A stretch of DNA of 64,000 nucleotides from positions 219,441,837 through 219,505,836 of the forward strand of contig NC_061514.1 in assembly GCF_022539505.1 (NCBI RefSeq), in the 5' to 3' direction. The DNA is from Lolium rigidum. Taxonomy: Eukaryota; Streptophyta; Magnoliopsida; Poales; Poaceae. Of the stretch, positions 37,504 through 48,954 are shown one piece after another; within the stretch, counting starts at the first letter, position 1, and each line of letters begins with the position of its first letter. A program made the position numbers and the translations under genes. The notes beneath the pieces were generated by a model. That model was given only the letters and a program-made list of their open reading frames with translations. It was not told the DNA's origin and searched no databases.

Positions 37504-39489
37504 GACTCTTCCACCCTTAAAATAATCTCGTCCCGAGATTACTAAGCGTAGAACTAGAGGGGTTGTAAAGTTCAACTAAAGTCAGACTCCATTCTTCTGT
37601 AGACGTGTTGTTGCCGAGAAGGTCGTTGCTTCATCTTCTCGGGAGACATGATGGATTCCTGCCGATGGCGAGCTTCATGAAGAGGTTGACTACTCCATGT
37701 AGGTGTTAGATCTGTAGCTTCTAAGCGATCCTCGCGGGGGTTCAAGATTCTGGGAGAGTTAGTGCACTCCAGCGGTGCTTTAGCAGGGTTGAAAACCTTT
37801 TATAGTTAACTTTAAATTTTAGTGGAAGACGAAGTCTTCCACCCTTAAGGTTTTTCATCCGGCTTTTTGGAAAAACTCAGAGCTCCTGCCTTGTAGTCCT
37901 GCCTGGGGCTTCTGAAGAAGTCGTCGATCTCCCGTATTCAGTTGAAGAATCTTCAGGGGAGGAATGTAGACCACGGCTTCAAAAGGCACTCATGGTGTTT
38001 AAAACTTATAACGCGCGGTAAGTTAGTAAGTCGCTGGAGCTCTTGGTTGGTATCCATAGCAGCAACAAAGTTCGTCGGAGGCAATCTTCAGCTTGAGGGT
38101 CGGTGCTGACTTATACCAGTTAAGAAGTGAGCGGGTAAACTACACCTAATCTTGAGTCTTGAGGTATCTTCAGGAGCTTCACTTGATGAGGACCAGATGA
38201 ACCATGTGATGTAGCTTGGCTTTGACGCTATTGTCCTCTCAGCTTGTTAGACGGTGTGTTAGAGGGTAGTTTCAAAAAGTTATACTTGAAGCTAGCGCGA
38301 TTATACTCCAAGGTTAGACCAAGTTAGTATGGCTTCTCGCAGAGATGCAGTCAATCTTGAAGGTACTGGCTTCTGCTTCCTTGGCGTAGTAGAGATGCTT
38401 CAGCTGATCTTGAAGGTATTTAGCGCAGATAGGGCTTTGAGTTAGTTTTCCTCATGGTTGAAAAATCAACTGCTAACGAGGTTAAAGTTAGAGCCATCCG
38501 TTAACTTATTCAATTAACTAGAAATTAGCATTTTATTGGTGAGGTAGGTGGGGTAAAAACATCTTTGGGAGGCTTCCTATGTTGGGTTGTCACACTAAGA
38601 ATATTTTTCAGCCCGAAGGACTAGAAAAACATACACGCAACAAACAAATAACAAACACTCAAGGCAGCACACTAGGGGACTACAAGCAATCAGCACACCA
38701 AACAAGGCACTCTAAGTATCCAAAGATACCTAATACGTGGGGGTAGCTCAATCGAAGCGATTGACTTTGTCCTATCCATCCTATAGGTTTGGGGCTGGTC
38801 ACATATGTTGGCGTCTTCATCTTGTTGACATCGTCTTCAATAAGGATTCTTGTAGCAGTTGGTGGTGAAGCAGGCCTAGTGTTGAGTCTCTGATGTTGAG
38901 GCAGAGGCTAAAACTGTGTAGACTTCTTGCTCAACATCCCGGGGATGTGAGGTCTTCGAGGGGGTGGCTGTTGAGGTGCTCCCGAAGTCGAGATCTTCTC
39001 GTGGCTATCCTAAAAATTACTAGTCAAGAAACTGAGGACTTGATCTCTGACGACTGCAAAAAGTGCAAGTCCACGGAGGAACAAGGTCAGATCTTTGACA
39101 TACTTTGGTGAAAACCAAAGATATGATGTTATCATCCCTACATGAGCACGGCTAAGTCGGCATCCAACCTTCAATAGCTGCTGTTGGAGATACGTGAGAC
39201 TTCATAAAAGTTGATCCATCTTCGACTTTGAGTCTCCGGTCTGAGTCGGGGACATCGTCCAACATGTAGGTTTGAAGTGGATGAGGCAATAGAGCAAGAA
39301 TTTTCAAATCTTTTTACAAAGCGGAGAGATAAGAATTTAGAAACTTTGAATAAATAAGAGGAGTAGAAGCTATGCTTCCAATTAAAGAAGAATTGGTTTC
39401 GTAAATAGTTTTTCCCAAGTACTTGTTTCCTAACTAACGTCCATGCTAACTAAGGTCTCCTACAGTCAGGATAGCTCTGATACCAGCTC
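37504..39489 (-). mobile_element. LARD internal domain 2 (non-coding)
   Basis: 1986 bp, very close to domain 1 over most of its length. Differences cluster near 38050-38090 and 38920-39185. Purine tract at 37504-37519 and primer site at 39474-39485. Confidence 0.85.
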
Positions 39490-42400
39490 TGTGGGGACCC
39501 CGGACTAATGGTCCGAAATACCCTGTTATGTATACAGTTCACGTTCCCATGATCAGTGTGTCGTGAACACATAACCGAACTGATATCAAATTACATCATC
39601 CTTTACAAAACGGAATAAGAAAATTACAATGAGGTCACATGACCAATCTTTACATAATAGCCTCGAAGGGCCTAATCTAAACATCAGAGTAGCGGAATCA
39701 CTTCAGCAGCGCAGAGCCCAAGTCATCTGCCTTAACCCTACAGGCAACTGACTGGGAAGACGTTCCTAGCTCGCATAGACGTCGTCAACTCCTTCTTCAT
39801 CTGTCGAACTCCTTCAAGTCTGGCCAAGTAAATAGCCAGGGACAAAGCCGTGAGTACATTTGAATTGTACTCGCAAACCATCAAGAAGGTGATAACAATT
39901 CTAACTAAAGAAGACAAGAGAGGAAGAGTAGTTTCTCTTGTGGATATAGCATGTGGAAGAGAAGAGATGTTTTTGGTGGAGATAGCATCCCAACTTCTCA
40001 ATCGAAGGGGACACTCCAAGAATTTATCTAAGACATCTCTATATCTCTATTGAAGAAGAGTTCCTCTACATGAAAACACTAGGAAGGGTCACCCCATCTT
40101 GTTTCATTTTCCTCAACCATCTCCACATGGTCGGCACAACATCTTTCCCGTACCCTTCCGGTACTTCCAACACACGCATTTCCTTTGGAAATCATTTTCA
40201 AAACCAAAACTCGACACAGCTCGGTAACGGCCATCCCAACCGTCCATGACCGCGGACGCGGCTATTCGAATAGTTTTAACTCTGCAGAGTGTGCGCACTT
40301 TCCCCACAAGAACCGATAAATCCGCCGGAATCATCCCCGGTTCGACATACAAAAGTATGCGAGACTCGGATAATCAGTCATAGTCCTCCGCCTGTCTCCC
40401 TTGACAAGAGTCCTTCCCTGCGGGCTTACCCCTTCCCGGCACCCCGGCAGCATACCTCCTTTTGAGCGTATCTCCGGCGCCATGACAGAAGACGCTCAGT
40501 AATCGTCCGGCTGCAAGTTAATGCAGTGTATTGCCTCCTTCGAGCGCAACCCGGTGTCGAAGGTCATCGCGACCCTCCTAGAGAGTTGTGAAGGTGGCTC
40601 ATGCCAATTTCAACGGACGTCGAACTAAGCCCGTACCCACTTTGGATAATGTGGTTGCGCTGTGTAATTGTTCCGGCGAATACAAAGAACCATGTGTCGT
40701 TTTTCTCAAAAACCCAAGTCACACCCACACTTTCCTCTTTCCAACCATCTTTGTCAAGATCCTTTTCTTTCATAAACCATACGCTTGGGTAAGGTTGCCT
40801 CACCCAAGGTTTTCATAAACATTTACAACAAGGTAAACCTTGAGGGGTTCCCAACCTATAGTTTCATGAGTTGAACTAGTATTGCACTACGGCCGAGATG
40901 AGAGTCATCCCGCCATAGATGTAAAGGGGTAGTGGAGTGGATCATACTTGCTTAAGGTAAGCATGTATTATGACAACACAAGGAGGAATATACTCTCAGA
41001 TTTGTGGTGCTAACCACACAACTTAGATAGTGGAGTGTCACTATCCAACATATTCTCCAAGATGGTACACGGCATACTCCTCTCAAGTTGAGAATACACC
41101 AAGATCATGACATTGATACCTCTATACTACAAAAGGGGTGGGTGTGGTGTAAGTTACTATCTTGAGATGGAACATGCTCAAGTTGAGCATACAAGATAAC
41201 CAAGTGGAATAGCACGGCCATGTTACCATGCATCCCATAATACAAGGACAAACAAGTGGAGCATCACCACTAGGGAGTACCCCACTTGCAATCACACATA
41301 GATGACATAAATAGAGATAATAACACACATAGAATGAAGGTGCTTTGAACATCAACAAATGACATCCAACTAGAAACCGGATCAGAGATCAAAAGATGGC
41401 TTGCCTTGGCTTATTTGTCCCTGTACTTCTTCAACTCTATCAATATAAGAATCCCAACAATATAAATAAAATCCTTGTCCAATTCCACTTCTTCTTCTCC
41501 GGAATTGCTCGCGTCTATCGCCGGAAAATATAAAAGGAACACAATCAATCACATTGCACCAACAAAACAAACATACAACAACCATAATTTAACCATTCCA
41601 TAAAGAGCTACCATACAAAGGACTTATAGATACCACAAACAACTTAAAGAAAACCCATGTTATTTACCTAGTAAAGGTATGAGGGTATCACAACTTAGCA
41701 ATTGCCTCTCTCGGTTATCACCATGGTATAAACCAAACATCCCCTGGAAGATAACATCATAAAGAGGACAAGAGCATTAGTTTGACATCAAATACATTCA
41801 CAAAACATTTTCAAGCATTTTTTTGGAAAAGTAGAAAACAGTTTTCCTAACTTAGTTTGCTCACATAACACCACACAAGAATAGGAAGCAAATGATATGC
41901 CCTACCATTTGAAGACTTAAGCAAAACAAAAGAGCTGATGTTAACTTGCAGAGGTTTTGTTTTGCAAGCATAAGACAAAGGTTGCCCATTTCTACTAAAA
42001 AGAATTGGTCAAGGGTTTTAAATAAACCGAAAAGTTTTGCTTCAACAAAGCATGTCACACATATACATTACTAACAGCAACAGAAATGTATGAACAGAGA
42101 CTAATAATGTTTTTCCTAGATGGCCAGTACTAATACAAGACTAACCCAATTGGAATCACCCAAAAATATGAATCCTACAAATTTAGGAATTTCTTTGAAT
42201 CTGACTGTACGTAAAAAAAGATCTGTAAGCCATAAATCGTAGAAAAATCCTAAAAATATGAGACCACTGGCATTTGAAAGATAATTAAACAGATATGCAT
42301 ACACAATTGGATTTGGGTTCAAATTGTTTCTGAAACTCTCACAAATGGATTGACAAGGTTACTGCATGTTTGTACCATTTGCTTTCTCTCTGGAGTTACA

Positions 42401-44963
42401 GAACAGATAAAGGTGTGAAACTTGTTTGAGAAGATTAAGAAAACATTCAGTAATCCTACAGAATTGGAATCACTCAATTAGGTTCAAAAATGGATTTTTG
42501 GTGATTTAAAAGCTAACAGCCATGTCTGCAGAACACACATAAAAAGTTTAATTCACCCAAAATCTTACATAACTCATAAAAATATGAGGTCAGCTGCATC
42601 TGAAAGGTATTGAAAAGCTGGTTCTTACCCAGTTGGTTTCATTCAAAAATTCATTCCCAAGCTCCTGGTTGAATTCGACAAAGTCAGATCTGATCAGATC
42701 TTGATCTGTGAACCATTTCAGTTTCAGGAGGTCAATCGAAGTGAAACCACCGCCAAAATGAAGGTATTGAAGAGGGCTTTCACCTACAGTTGATTTTGTT
42801 CAAAAAGGTTTTGTAAATCGGAACAAATCTAACAAACAGTGAATCTGCATGTTTACAGAACTTTATTTACCACGGACAATCCGTAACGAATTTGAGGATG
42901 ATACCAACGCCAAGTTGTAGATCTTTTCCGTATCTATCTGCGGAACTTTGAATCACTCGATTTGGATCTTCGCACGAGATTTGGTGGATTTTACAAGTTC
43001 GTACCAGAATCTGAAACAGCAAGATTACAGAAATTACTGCAGGGATTTGGACGAACTTTGCTCAAGAACTTCAGATCTGAGGATTGCTCATGCTTCTCCA
43101 TGCTTGGACCAACATGCACCTGCATCAAGATCCAATCTTAGCAATGGAGGAAGAAGAAGAGGAGATTAAACCATCTAAGGTTGGGGAGAAGATGGAGAGG
43201 GAGGCTCTCATGGTGAGGGGAAGCTTGAGGGAGGAGGGAGTTGCATCTTGGAGAGGTTTCCATGGCCATGGCCGGCCATGCAAGCAAGGAGGGGCAGCAG
43301 CTCGTGGGAGAAGGAGGGGAGGGAGTGGGTGTGAGTGGAGAGAGCAAAAATGAGAGCAAAGGGGGAGGTGGCCGGCCAAGGAGGGGTTTTTATAGAGGGA
43401 GGGAGTGATGGCAGCCCCTTATTTGATTGGCCAAGGTGGGTGGCTGCCCATTTATTTGTTGGGGTAGTTGGGAGGCAAGGCTTGCAAGAGAAGGAAATGA
43501 GGAGGAGGGGCTGGCCGAATTTCAAGTCATGGCCGGCTTCTTTCTTGTCATGAGCAAGTGAGAAATGTGAGAGAGATGCACAACATTCATGTGAATAGAT
43601 ATGTGCATGATGTTGAGGAGAAAATGTCAAAGAGTGACTTTGATGATGATAAAAGATAGGGGTAGATACATATAGATAAAAAGGAGTATGAAGGTGACAT
43701 AAATCTTCAATTCATGAGGTCAAGGTAGTGATGGAAAAGAATAGAGGATCGAGATGGGTATGATGAAATATAACTTGTTCTTCAAATAAGAGGTCAATTG
43801 GGAGGGTTTAGTTGAAGGGAGTCCAATAGAAAGTATCAAGAGATCATCTACTTGATCAAGAGTTGGAGGATGAAGGAACATTATGGGGTAGATCAGAGAT
43901 GTACACAAGATGTGCAAGAGTTGTCATTTGAAATAGAACTTGTTTGAAAAGTATTTGAAACAGCTCAATTGTCTAGGGACAATTGGGAATGAACTCAAGT
44001 GGAATGGAATTTGAAAATGTTGAGAGAACTAATTGGAACATAGGAGTTTAAAAATGTTCTACTTACTTCCTCAAGTAAAGTAGAGTTTTCTCAAATGTAA
44101 AATAAGCAAGAGGAAAAACAAGAAATGGTATAGGTATCATAAACAAGCCTTTTGCTGAAAACAAATTAAGATAGAAAATAATGTTTTAGAAATCAAGTAC
44201 TTGGCAGAAATGAGATGAAAAACAAAACCCATTTTAGTTCCTTGTTTTCTTTGAAGAAATATTTTGAGAATCTTTAATAAAACTAGAAGTGGTTTTGTGG
44301 TCAAAACCAGAGAAGGAAACAATAGGGTTTTGAGAAAGAGAACTAATTTAGGGCGAAGTGTTCTCAAGGGTAGATGATGGCTACAAAATGTATCCATCAT
44401 TCCCACTCTTGGTTTTGTGAAGATAAAACTTGAATAAAAACAAGAGGTAAAAGTGAAGGAAGTGATCTAGAGTTGAATCATTGGATAGGGTATAAGATCA
44501 AGTTGAATATATGTGAGGCAAGGGTAGAATGAGACATGCAGGATGTGGAAATTGTAGAGAGAGATGCACAGATGAGATCCATGCATTGAGATCACCAAGT
44601 TGTGAATTAAGGATGATTGGGCTATCTTGTACCACAAAGAGAAAAAATTAAGATGGCACACCCATGTTATCATCAGGAGAGAGGTTTGATGTAGTAAGAA
44701 GGAAAACAATTCTTCCTAAGCCACACATGTGTTTTATTTTGGTGAGTTGTTTGTTTGACCACTAGAGGTGTTGTTCTTTGGGTTAGCTCAAGACAAAACT
44801 CAACAAGCAAAACAAGACAATACGTCTACCAACAGGTCAAAGCAATTCATCATAACAAACAGATCAAGGCAACTCATCCAATTAGTTTATAGAAAAAGTT
44901 TTTGTTCCCCCTAATTTTTGCACTAAGGACAATAAATCAAGGTTTCAAAATTGGGGTGTGACA
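39490..44963 (-). mobile_element. LARD LTR 3 (5' LTR)
   Basis: 5474 bp, from TGTGGGGACC to GGGGTGTGACA on the plus strand. It is followed directly by G2 gag sequence. TATA box at 43387-43394. Confidence 0.92.
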
Positions 44964-46496
44964 ATTAGGAACCGATGCTATTCGGTTCATGTAAGTGAAA
45001 AAGAAGCAGTCGAGTTGGCGGTGGTGGGTCTCTCATCATCGATCAAGGACGTGGCCTCCCAAGCAGACTACCCTTCACTGGCGCACATGGTGCAGAAGCT
45101 GTCAGCATATGAACTGCGCCATCCAGATGTTTACCAGGATAAATTCAAGCGTGCGGTGGTCCTGGTTGAGGCAAATGAAGATGAAGGTGCTGCGGGAGAT
45201 CAAGAGGTAGCAGTGGCTGAATGGACTCGGGGGGCAAGCCCCGTGTCCTGTAAATGGGTTAAGCCACAAGGTCCTCCAAAAGGGTTTGACTTCGACGTGA
45301 CCAAAGCTGAGCAGATTTTCGACCTCTTACTCAAGGAGAAGCAGCTAAAGTTACCCGAAGGCCACAAGATCCCCACGGTGCAAGAGCTGAACGGAAAGCC
45401 ATACTGCAAATGGCATAACACGTTCACCCACGCCACCAACGACCGCAGGGTGTGGCGTCAACAGGTCCAAATGGCGATAGAACAAGGGCGGCTAATTTTC
45501 AGCCAGTACGCCATGAAGGTCGACACACACCCCTTCCCCGCCGTTAACATGGTGGAGTATACTTACCATGGAGGGTGCCGACCAGATTTCTCGTGCAATA
45601 TCAACATGGTAGGACCTGGGCACCACTCTGGTAAGGACGGAGATGAGGGCAGCTGCTCTCACAGCAAGGACACAGAGGAAGCCGCTCCACGCGATCGGCT
45701 CCGTCAAGATGGCAAGCGCTACATCACAGAGGGAGAAGTGAGGAACGTAAGATATCAGCGACCTCTCTCTGATCACCTCCTCAACAAGTATGTCGGTCAA
45801 TACGACCAACGCCGGCGATACAACGACGATGATGAAAAAGATCGTCTGGCTAGGGACGACAGGAGACGTCGTCGGCATGATCGCGACGAGGAGCGATATG
45901 AGCGCCATGCCAAGGAAAAGTCGAGAGAGCAAGACGACGAGGATAGGCATTGGGACTGCCCCTTCTTCAGACACTGCTGGGATTCAGGAATGAGCCGATT
46001 GCCTACAATCGGCAACTGCCCAGAATGTAAACAAAAGAAGAAGGATGCAGCTAACGTGTCCGTGTTCAAACGTCTAGGGCCTCTCCCGCCTCGGAACAGG
46101 CATGCTGAGTCCGCTCGGGTGGAAGATCTCGATGAACTGGAGGACGATGATGAAGAAGAAGATAAGTATCATCGGCCAAGGTGGTGCCCTGATGGGCTCA
46201 GCCGTTCCCAAAAGCGAAGGGTTCAGCGTCTGCGTGGATTGGAGGAAGCTGAAAGGTTATACCTGCACACGTTGAGGAAGGCGCGGCCTGATCTGGCCGC
46301 TAAGATTCAGCGAACCCTGGACGAAGAAGGTCGGCCACAAAGGAAAGAGTGGCGCCCCAGACAAAAGAAAGCCGATGATGAGACATCGGCCGGCACAAAC
46401 ATGGTCTTCATCCTTCCGACGGAGTTTAGCGCTCCGAGATTAGACGAAGCACCTGTGGCACAACTTGATCTGCGGCCCACGGCCGGTCATCTTTGA
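44964..46496 (+). CDS. G2 gag, C-terminal part (open)
   Basis: A single open frame of about 510 codons resuming inside the gag core: RNRCYSVHVSEKEAVELAVV, LAHMVQKLSAYELRHPDVYQ, then AVAEWTRGASPVSCKWVKPQ and ELNGKPYCKWHNTFTHATND. A long charged region rich in Arg/Asp (about residues 280-330) leads to a Cys-rich knuckle-like segment, CPFFRHCWDSGMSRLPTIG followed by NCPEC. A basic region full of QRLRGLEEAERLYLHTLRKA follows. It is the same gag family as common rice and wheat gypsy proteins. The frame ends with TGA at 46494-46496, overlapping the protease frame. Its N-terminal part lies at 23070-24438. It assembles particles if expressed intact, but here it is split by the LARD. Confidence 0.8.
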   Translation: MRNRCYSVHVSEKEAVELAVVGLSSSIKDVASQADYPSLAHMVQKLSAYELRHPDVYQDKFKRAVVLVEANEDEGAAGDQEVAVAEWTRGASPVSCKWVKPQGPPKGFDFDVTKAEQIFDLLLKEKQLKLPEGHKIPTVQELNGKPYCKWHNTFTHATNDRRVWRQQVQMAIEQGRLIFSQYAMKVDTHPFPAVNMVEYTYHGGCRPDFSCNINMVGPGHHSGKDGDEGSCSHSKDTEEAAPRDRLRQDGKRYITEGEVRNVRYQRPLSDHLLNKYVGQYDQRRRYNDDDEKDRLARDDRRRRRHDRDEERYERHAKEKSREQDDEDRHWDCPFFRHCWDSGMSRLPTIGNCPECKQKKKDAANVSVFKRLGPLPPRNRHAESARVEDLDELEDDDEEEDKYHRPRWCPDGLSRSQKRRVQRLRGLEEAERLYLHTLRKARPDLAAKIQRTLDEEGRPQRKEWRPRQKKADDETSAGTNMVFILPTEFSAPRLDEAPVAQLDLRPTAGHL

Positions 46497-47053
46497 GAAG
46501 CCACGAGAGAGAAGCTACAGGCATCTGAAGGCCCTGTACTTGCGAGGTTACATCAATGGGCAGCCTGTCAACAAGATGTTGGTGGACACCGGAGCGGCAG
46601 TTAACATTATGCCATACTCCATGCTACGTCGGTTGGGACGCTCCAGCTCGGATCCGATCAAGACCAATGTGACACTGAGCGATTTCAACGGCCAAGCATC
46701 TGACGCACAAGGTGTTCCGAACGTGGATCCGACCGTAGGAAGGAAAACTGTCCCTACGACGTTCTTTATTGTCGACGAGCAAGAGCTCCTATGCTGTCTT
46801 ACTAGGGAGAGATTGGATCCACGCCAACTGTTGCATCCCATCCACGATGCACCAATGCCTAATACAGTGGGATGGAGATGAAGTAGAAGTCGTCCACGCA
46901 GATGATTCAGCCGAGATTTCAACGGCTGGCATGAACGTTTGGGAGACATCAGGCCAAGAGCTACTCTCAGGCATCAATTTGGACGACTGCGAGCACATCG
47001 ACGTGACAAAGGATGGGGTTAGGCTGGTTTTATCCACCGGCCTGACCGTGTAA
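46465..47053 (+). pseudogene. G2 aspartic protease
   Basis: Overlaps the end of gag in the +1 frame. RPVIFEKPRERSYRHLKALY leads to YINGQPVNKMLVDTGAAVNI with the catalytic D-T-G. The frame is lost near 46800, where sequence equivalent to LLGRDWIHANCCIPSTMHQC continues in a third frame (46769-47053). No RT follows. The gag-to-protease frame change could be a mutation or a programmed shift. One copy cannot tell. Confidence 0.78.
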
Positions 47054-48195
47054 CAAAAGCAACATCGATGGACAAACGTGGCGGTGCCGATCCAGGTGAT
47101 CGGCCCCAAGGATTTATGGAGGAACATTGCAAAACCTTCATCGAGCAAGCAACATGGAGGCCGATTCCAGCAATCGGCCAAAATTATCCTCACCATTCAT
47201 TCTGCCTGGGTTCAGCGTCGATCTAATGGGCAATGGGTTTGCGTCGGCTGATGCACTGGAAGAAATCCACATTGTCCTTAACAGAGCCGACGTTCACATC
47301 GTAGTGCCTTGGCTAACCACAGAGCCGATATCAGCAGTTACCTGACAGAATCGGCTCGGGGGGCACCTAATCAGATAAACATGTGCGATACATGTGCAGT
47401 GAAATATTGGGGGCCGATAGAAAAATCGGCCCGTAAAAAAAAATTTCGCATGATATGCAAGCGACAAAGCCGATGCACGGCCATCGACTCTAGCACAAAT
47501 TTTACGGGATCTACCAGTGGCATGTGCAAAACACAAGGACCTCCAGCTCTGTGTCAGAGGAGTTCTACTTTTGAGCCGTTGTGTGATCATCTGCAATATC
47601 GACTTTCAACGGAGGAGGGGTGATCGGCTCTGGCTGGCTCTGCATGGTAGTTCTCTCAGACATGATCGAGCCCAGGTCCATTTGTCTGAATTGCGTGTCC
47701 TCGTCTCTGTTTTCGCCTTGACCGAGACTCGGGGGGCAACTGGCCTGGTGGATGCTCTGTTTTTGAAAGCCGATTGGGTGGCCATCGGCTAGTCCTGCGT
47801 CGCGATTTTCGTCAAGGGTGGTGATCCAGCAGAACTCAAACTCATTGGTCGAAAAGATGAAAGATAGATCATGAGGGCTTGATGCGCTGACATCGGCTTA
47901 TTGAGCTTTGACCAAGTTCGCGATCACCCCGTGGTCGAAGAGATGAAGGACGGATTATGAGAAACCGATGCGTTGCTATCGGCTCATTGAGCATTGGCTA
48001 GGTGAGGATCGGCAGAATCAGTATGAGGGGAAATCGGCTAAATTGGCATAAAGGAAATCGGCAAAATCAAATTGGGGAATTTCTTCATTGATAAACGAGA
48101 TTTCTTACATAGAATAGCTGATTGCTCTCAAAAGGAAGTACTAAGGGGATACATTACCCCGTCTACTACTACTGATCCTATGCTAAGGGTCCTAT
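47054..48195 (+). other. G2 spacer with repeated GCCGAT/ATCGGC pairs
   Basis: No coding sequence is seen where RT, RNase H and integrase would be. The stretch holds many short inverted pairs of GCCGAT and ATCGGC, for example near 47078-47100, 47159-47180, 47413-47430 and 47769-47790. The far end is the presumed 3' untranslated region of the antisense gene. Confidence 0.7.
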
Positions 48196-48714
48196 CTACG
48201 GGCCGTCGCTGCCCTCGTCGTCACCATCGTCGCCGCTGTCGGCGCTACTCCCGGCGGGCTCGTCGTCGCTGATGTAGCGGCCGCCGGCAGGACCTTCGTT
48301 GTCCTCATCCTCCTCGTCGTCGTCGTCGTCGTCGCTGTCGAAATCACTGAGATTCCCCGGCCAGGGGTAGTGGCGCTTGGCCGGCGGCTCGTCGGAGGAG
48401 CTGTCGTCGTCCTCCTCCTCCTCCTCCTCCTTCACCTCCTCGGAGGAAGTGAAGTCGTCCCAGGAGAAGCGATCGTCATCGCTCTCCTCCTCCGATTCCC
48501 CGTCGGCGAGGAAGCGGAGGTCGCTCTCCCCGTCCGTCGAGGACTTGTCGTCCTCGGACCAGACGGAGAAGTCATGGCCGGGCTCCTCCCCGGCTTCTAT
48601 GGCGCGGCGGATGTTGGCCGCGTGGACCTCCTGTGGGTCCCGTTCTGGCGTCGGCTCGTGGGAGGAAGAGGACTCGATGGAAAGTCCCGATGAGGCGGAG
48701 GAAGAAGAAGACAT
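48196..48714 (-). CDS. G2 antisense gene: acidic serine-rich 172-residue protein
   Basis: An intact frame of 172 codons on the strand opposite gag, between protease and the 3' LTR. The ATG at 48714 sits in a strong context (GCCACCATG). The protein opens with a serine run, then an HEPTPERDPQEVHAANIRRA segment that is the least repetitive part. The rest is mostly Asp, Glu and Ser, with EEEEEEDDDSSSDEPPAKR and a run of Asp at about residues 130-137, and a Gly-rich acidic end. There is no membrane segment or known domain. From memory, similar acidic proteins are annotated across grass genomes next to gypsy sequence. Third positions are strongly GC-rich, unlike the flanks. Function is unknown. An acidic chaperone-like or nucleic-acid-mimic role would be speculation. 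Confidence 0.65.
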   Translation of the reverse strand: MSSSSSASSGLSIESSSSHEPTPERDPQEVHAANIRRAIEAGEEPGHDFSVWSEDDKSSTDGESDLRFLADGESEEESDDDRFSWDDFTSSEEVKEEEEEEDDDSSSDEPPAKRHYPWPGNLSDFDSDDDDDDEEDEDNEGPAGGRYISDDEPAGSSADSGDDGDDEGSDGP

Positions 48715-48780
48715 GGTGGCGCAGGAGGGCTTTTGGAGTGCTAATGCGGAGAGGATGAGGAGGAGAACTGTTCGATGCGG

Positions 48781-48787
48781 TTAAATA
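48781..48787 (-). promoter_or_regulatory. TATA-like box of the G2 antisense gene
   Basis: TATTTAA on the minus strand, 67 bases upstream of the antisense ATG, followed by a CT-rich leader. It is a weak match, but distance and context fit a core promoter. Confidence 0.45.
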
Positions 48788-48940
48788 AAGAAGATGGAGG
48801 TGGTGCCAAAAAACTGTCAAATCGTGCAGAGAAGTTGGGAAGGCAAGTCATCATGATGAAAATACTGCGACGGTTCTGCTCTGCCACGACATGACCCCTC
48901 GGAGGAAAAAACAGAGTGGTTTTGAAATTATCATTACCAA

Positions 48941-48954
48941 AACCAGGGGGCATG
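48941..48954 (+). other. G2 polypurine tract
   Basis: AACCAGGGGGCATG immediately before the 3' LTR, the expected place for second-strand priming. Confidence 0.7.

Larger units (their letters stand above)
24539..44963 (-). mobile_element. LARD-type element in triple-LTR form (LTR-int-LTR-int-LTR)
   Basis: Three near-identical LTRs alternate with two non-coding interiors of about 2 kb. The minus-strand LTR starts TGTCACACCCCAATTTTGAA and ends GTCCGGGGTCCCCACA. Beside it come a tRNA-iMet-type primer site and, at the other end of the interior, a purine-rich tract. No gag or pol is present, so it belongs with large retrotransposon derivatives mobilised in trans. It interrupts G2 gag, and ATTAG at 44964-44968 is the expected right target duplication. 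The left one is hidden in the gap. Confidence 0.9.

Noticed and set aside
24770..44709. Sets of 60-140-codon open frames repeated three times about 7.5 kb apart
   Set aside because: They recur because they lie in three copies of one LTR. They have no domain and overlap on both strands.
45200..46069. Minus-strand open frames opposite the G2 gag (up to 160 codons)
   Set aside because: They are shadows of the charged, codon-biased gag frame. There is no start context or domain.
48370..48784. Plus-strand frames opposite the acidic antisense gene
   Set aside because: Serine and leucine runs here are complements of Asp/Glu codon runs. The minus-strand frame has the better start context and promoter.
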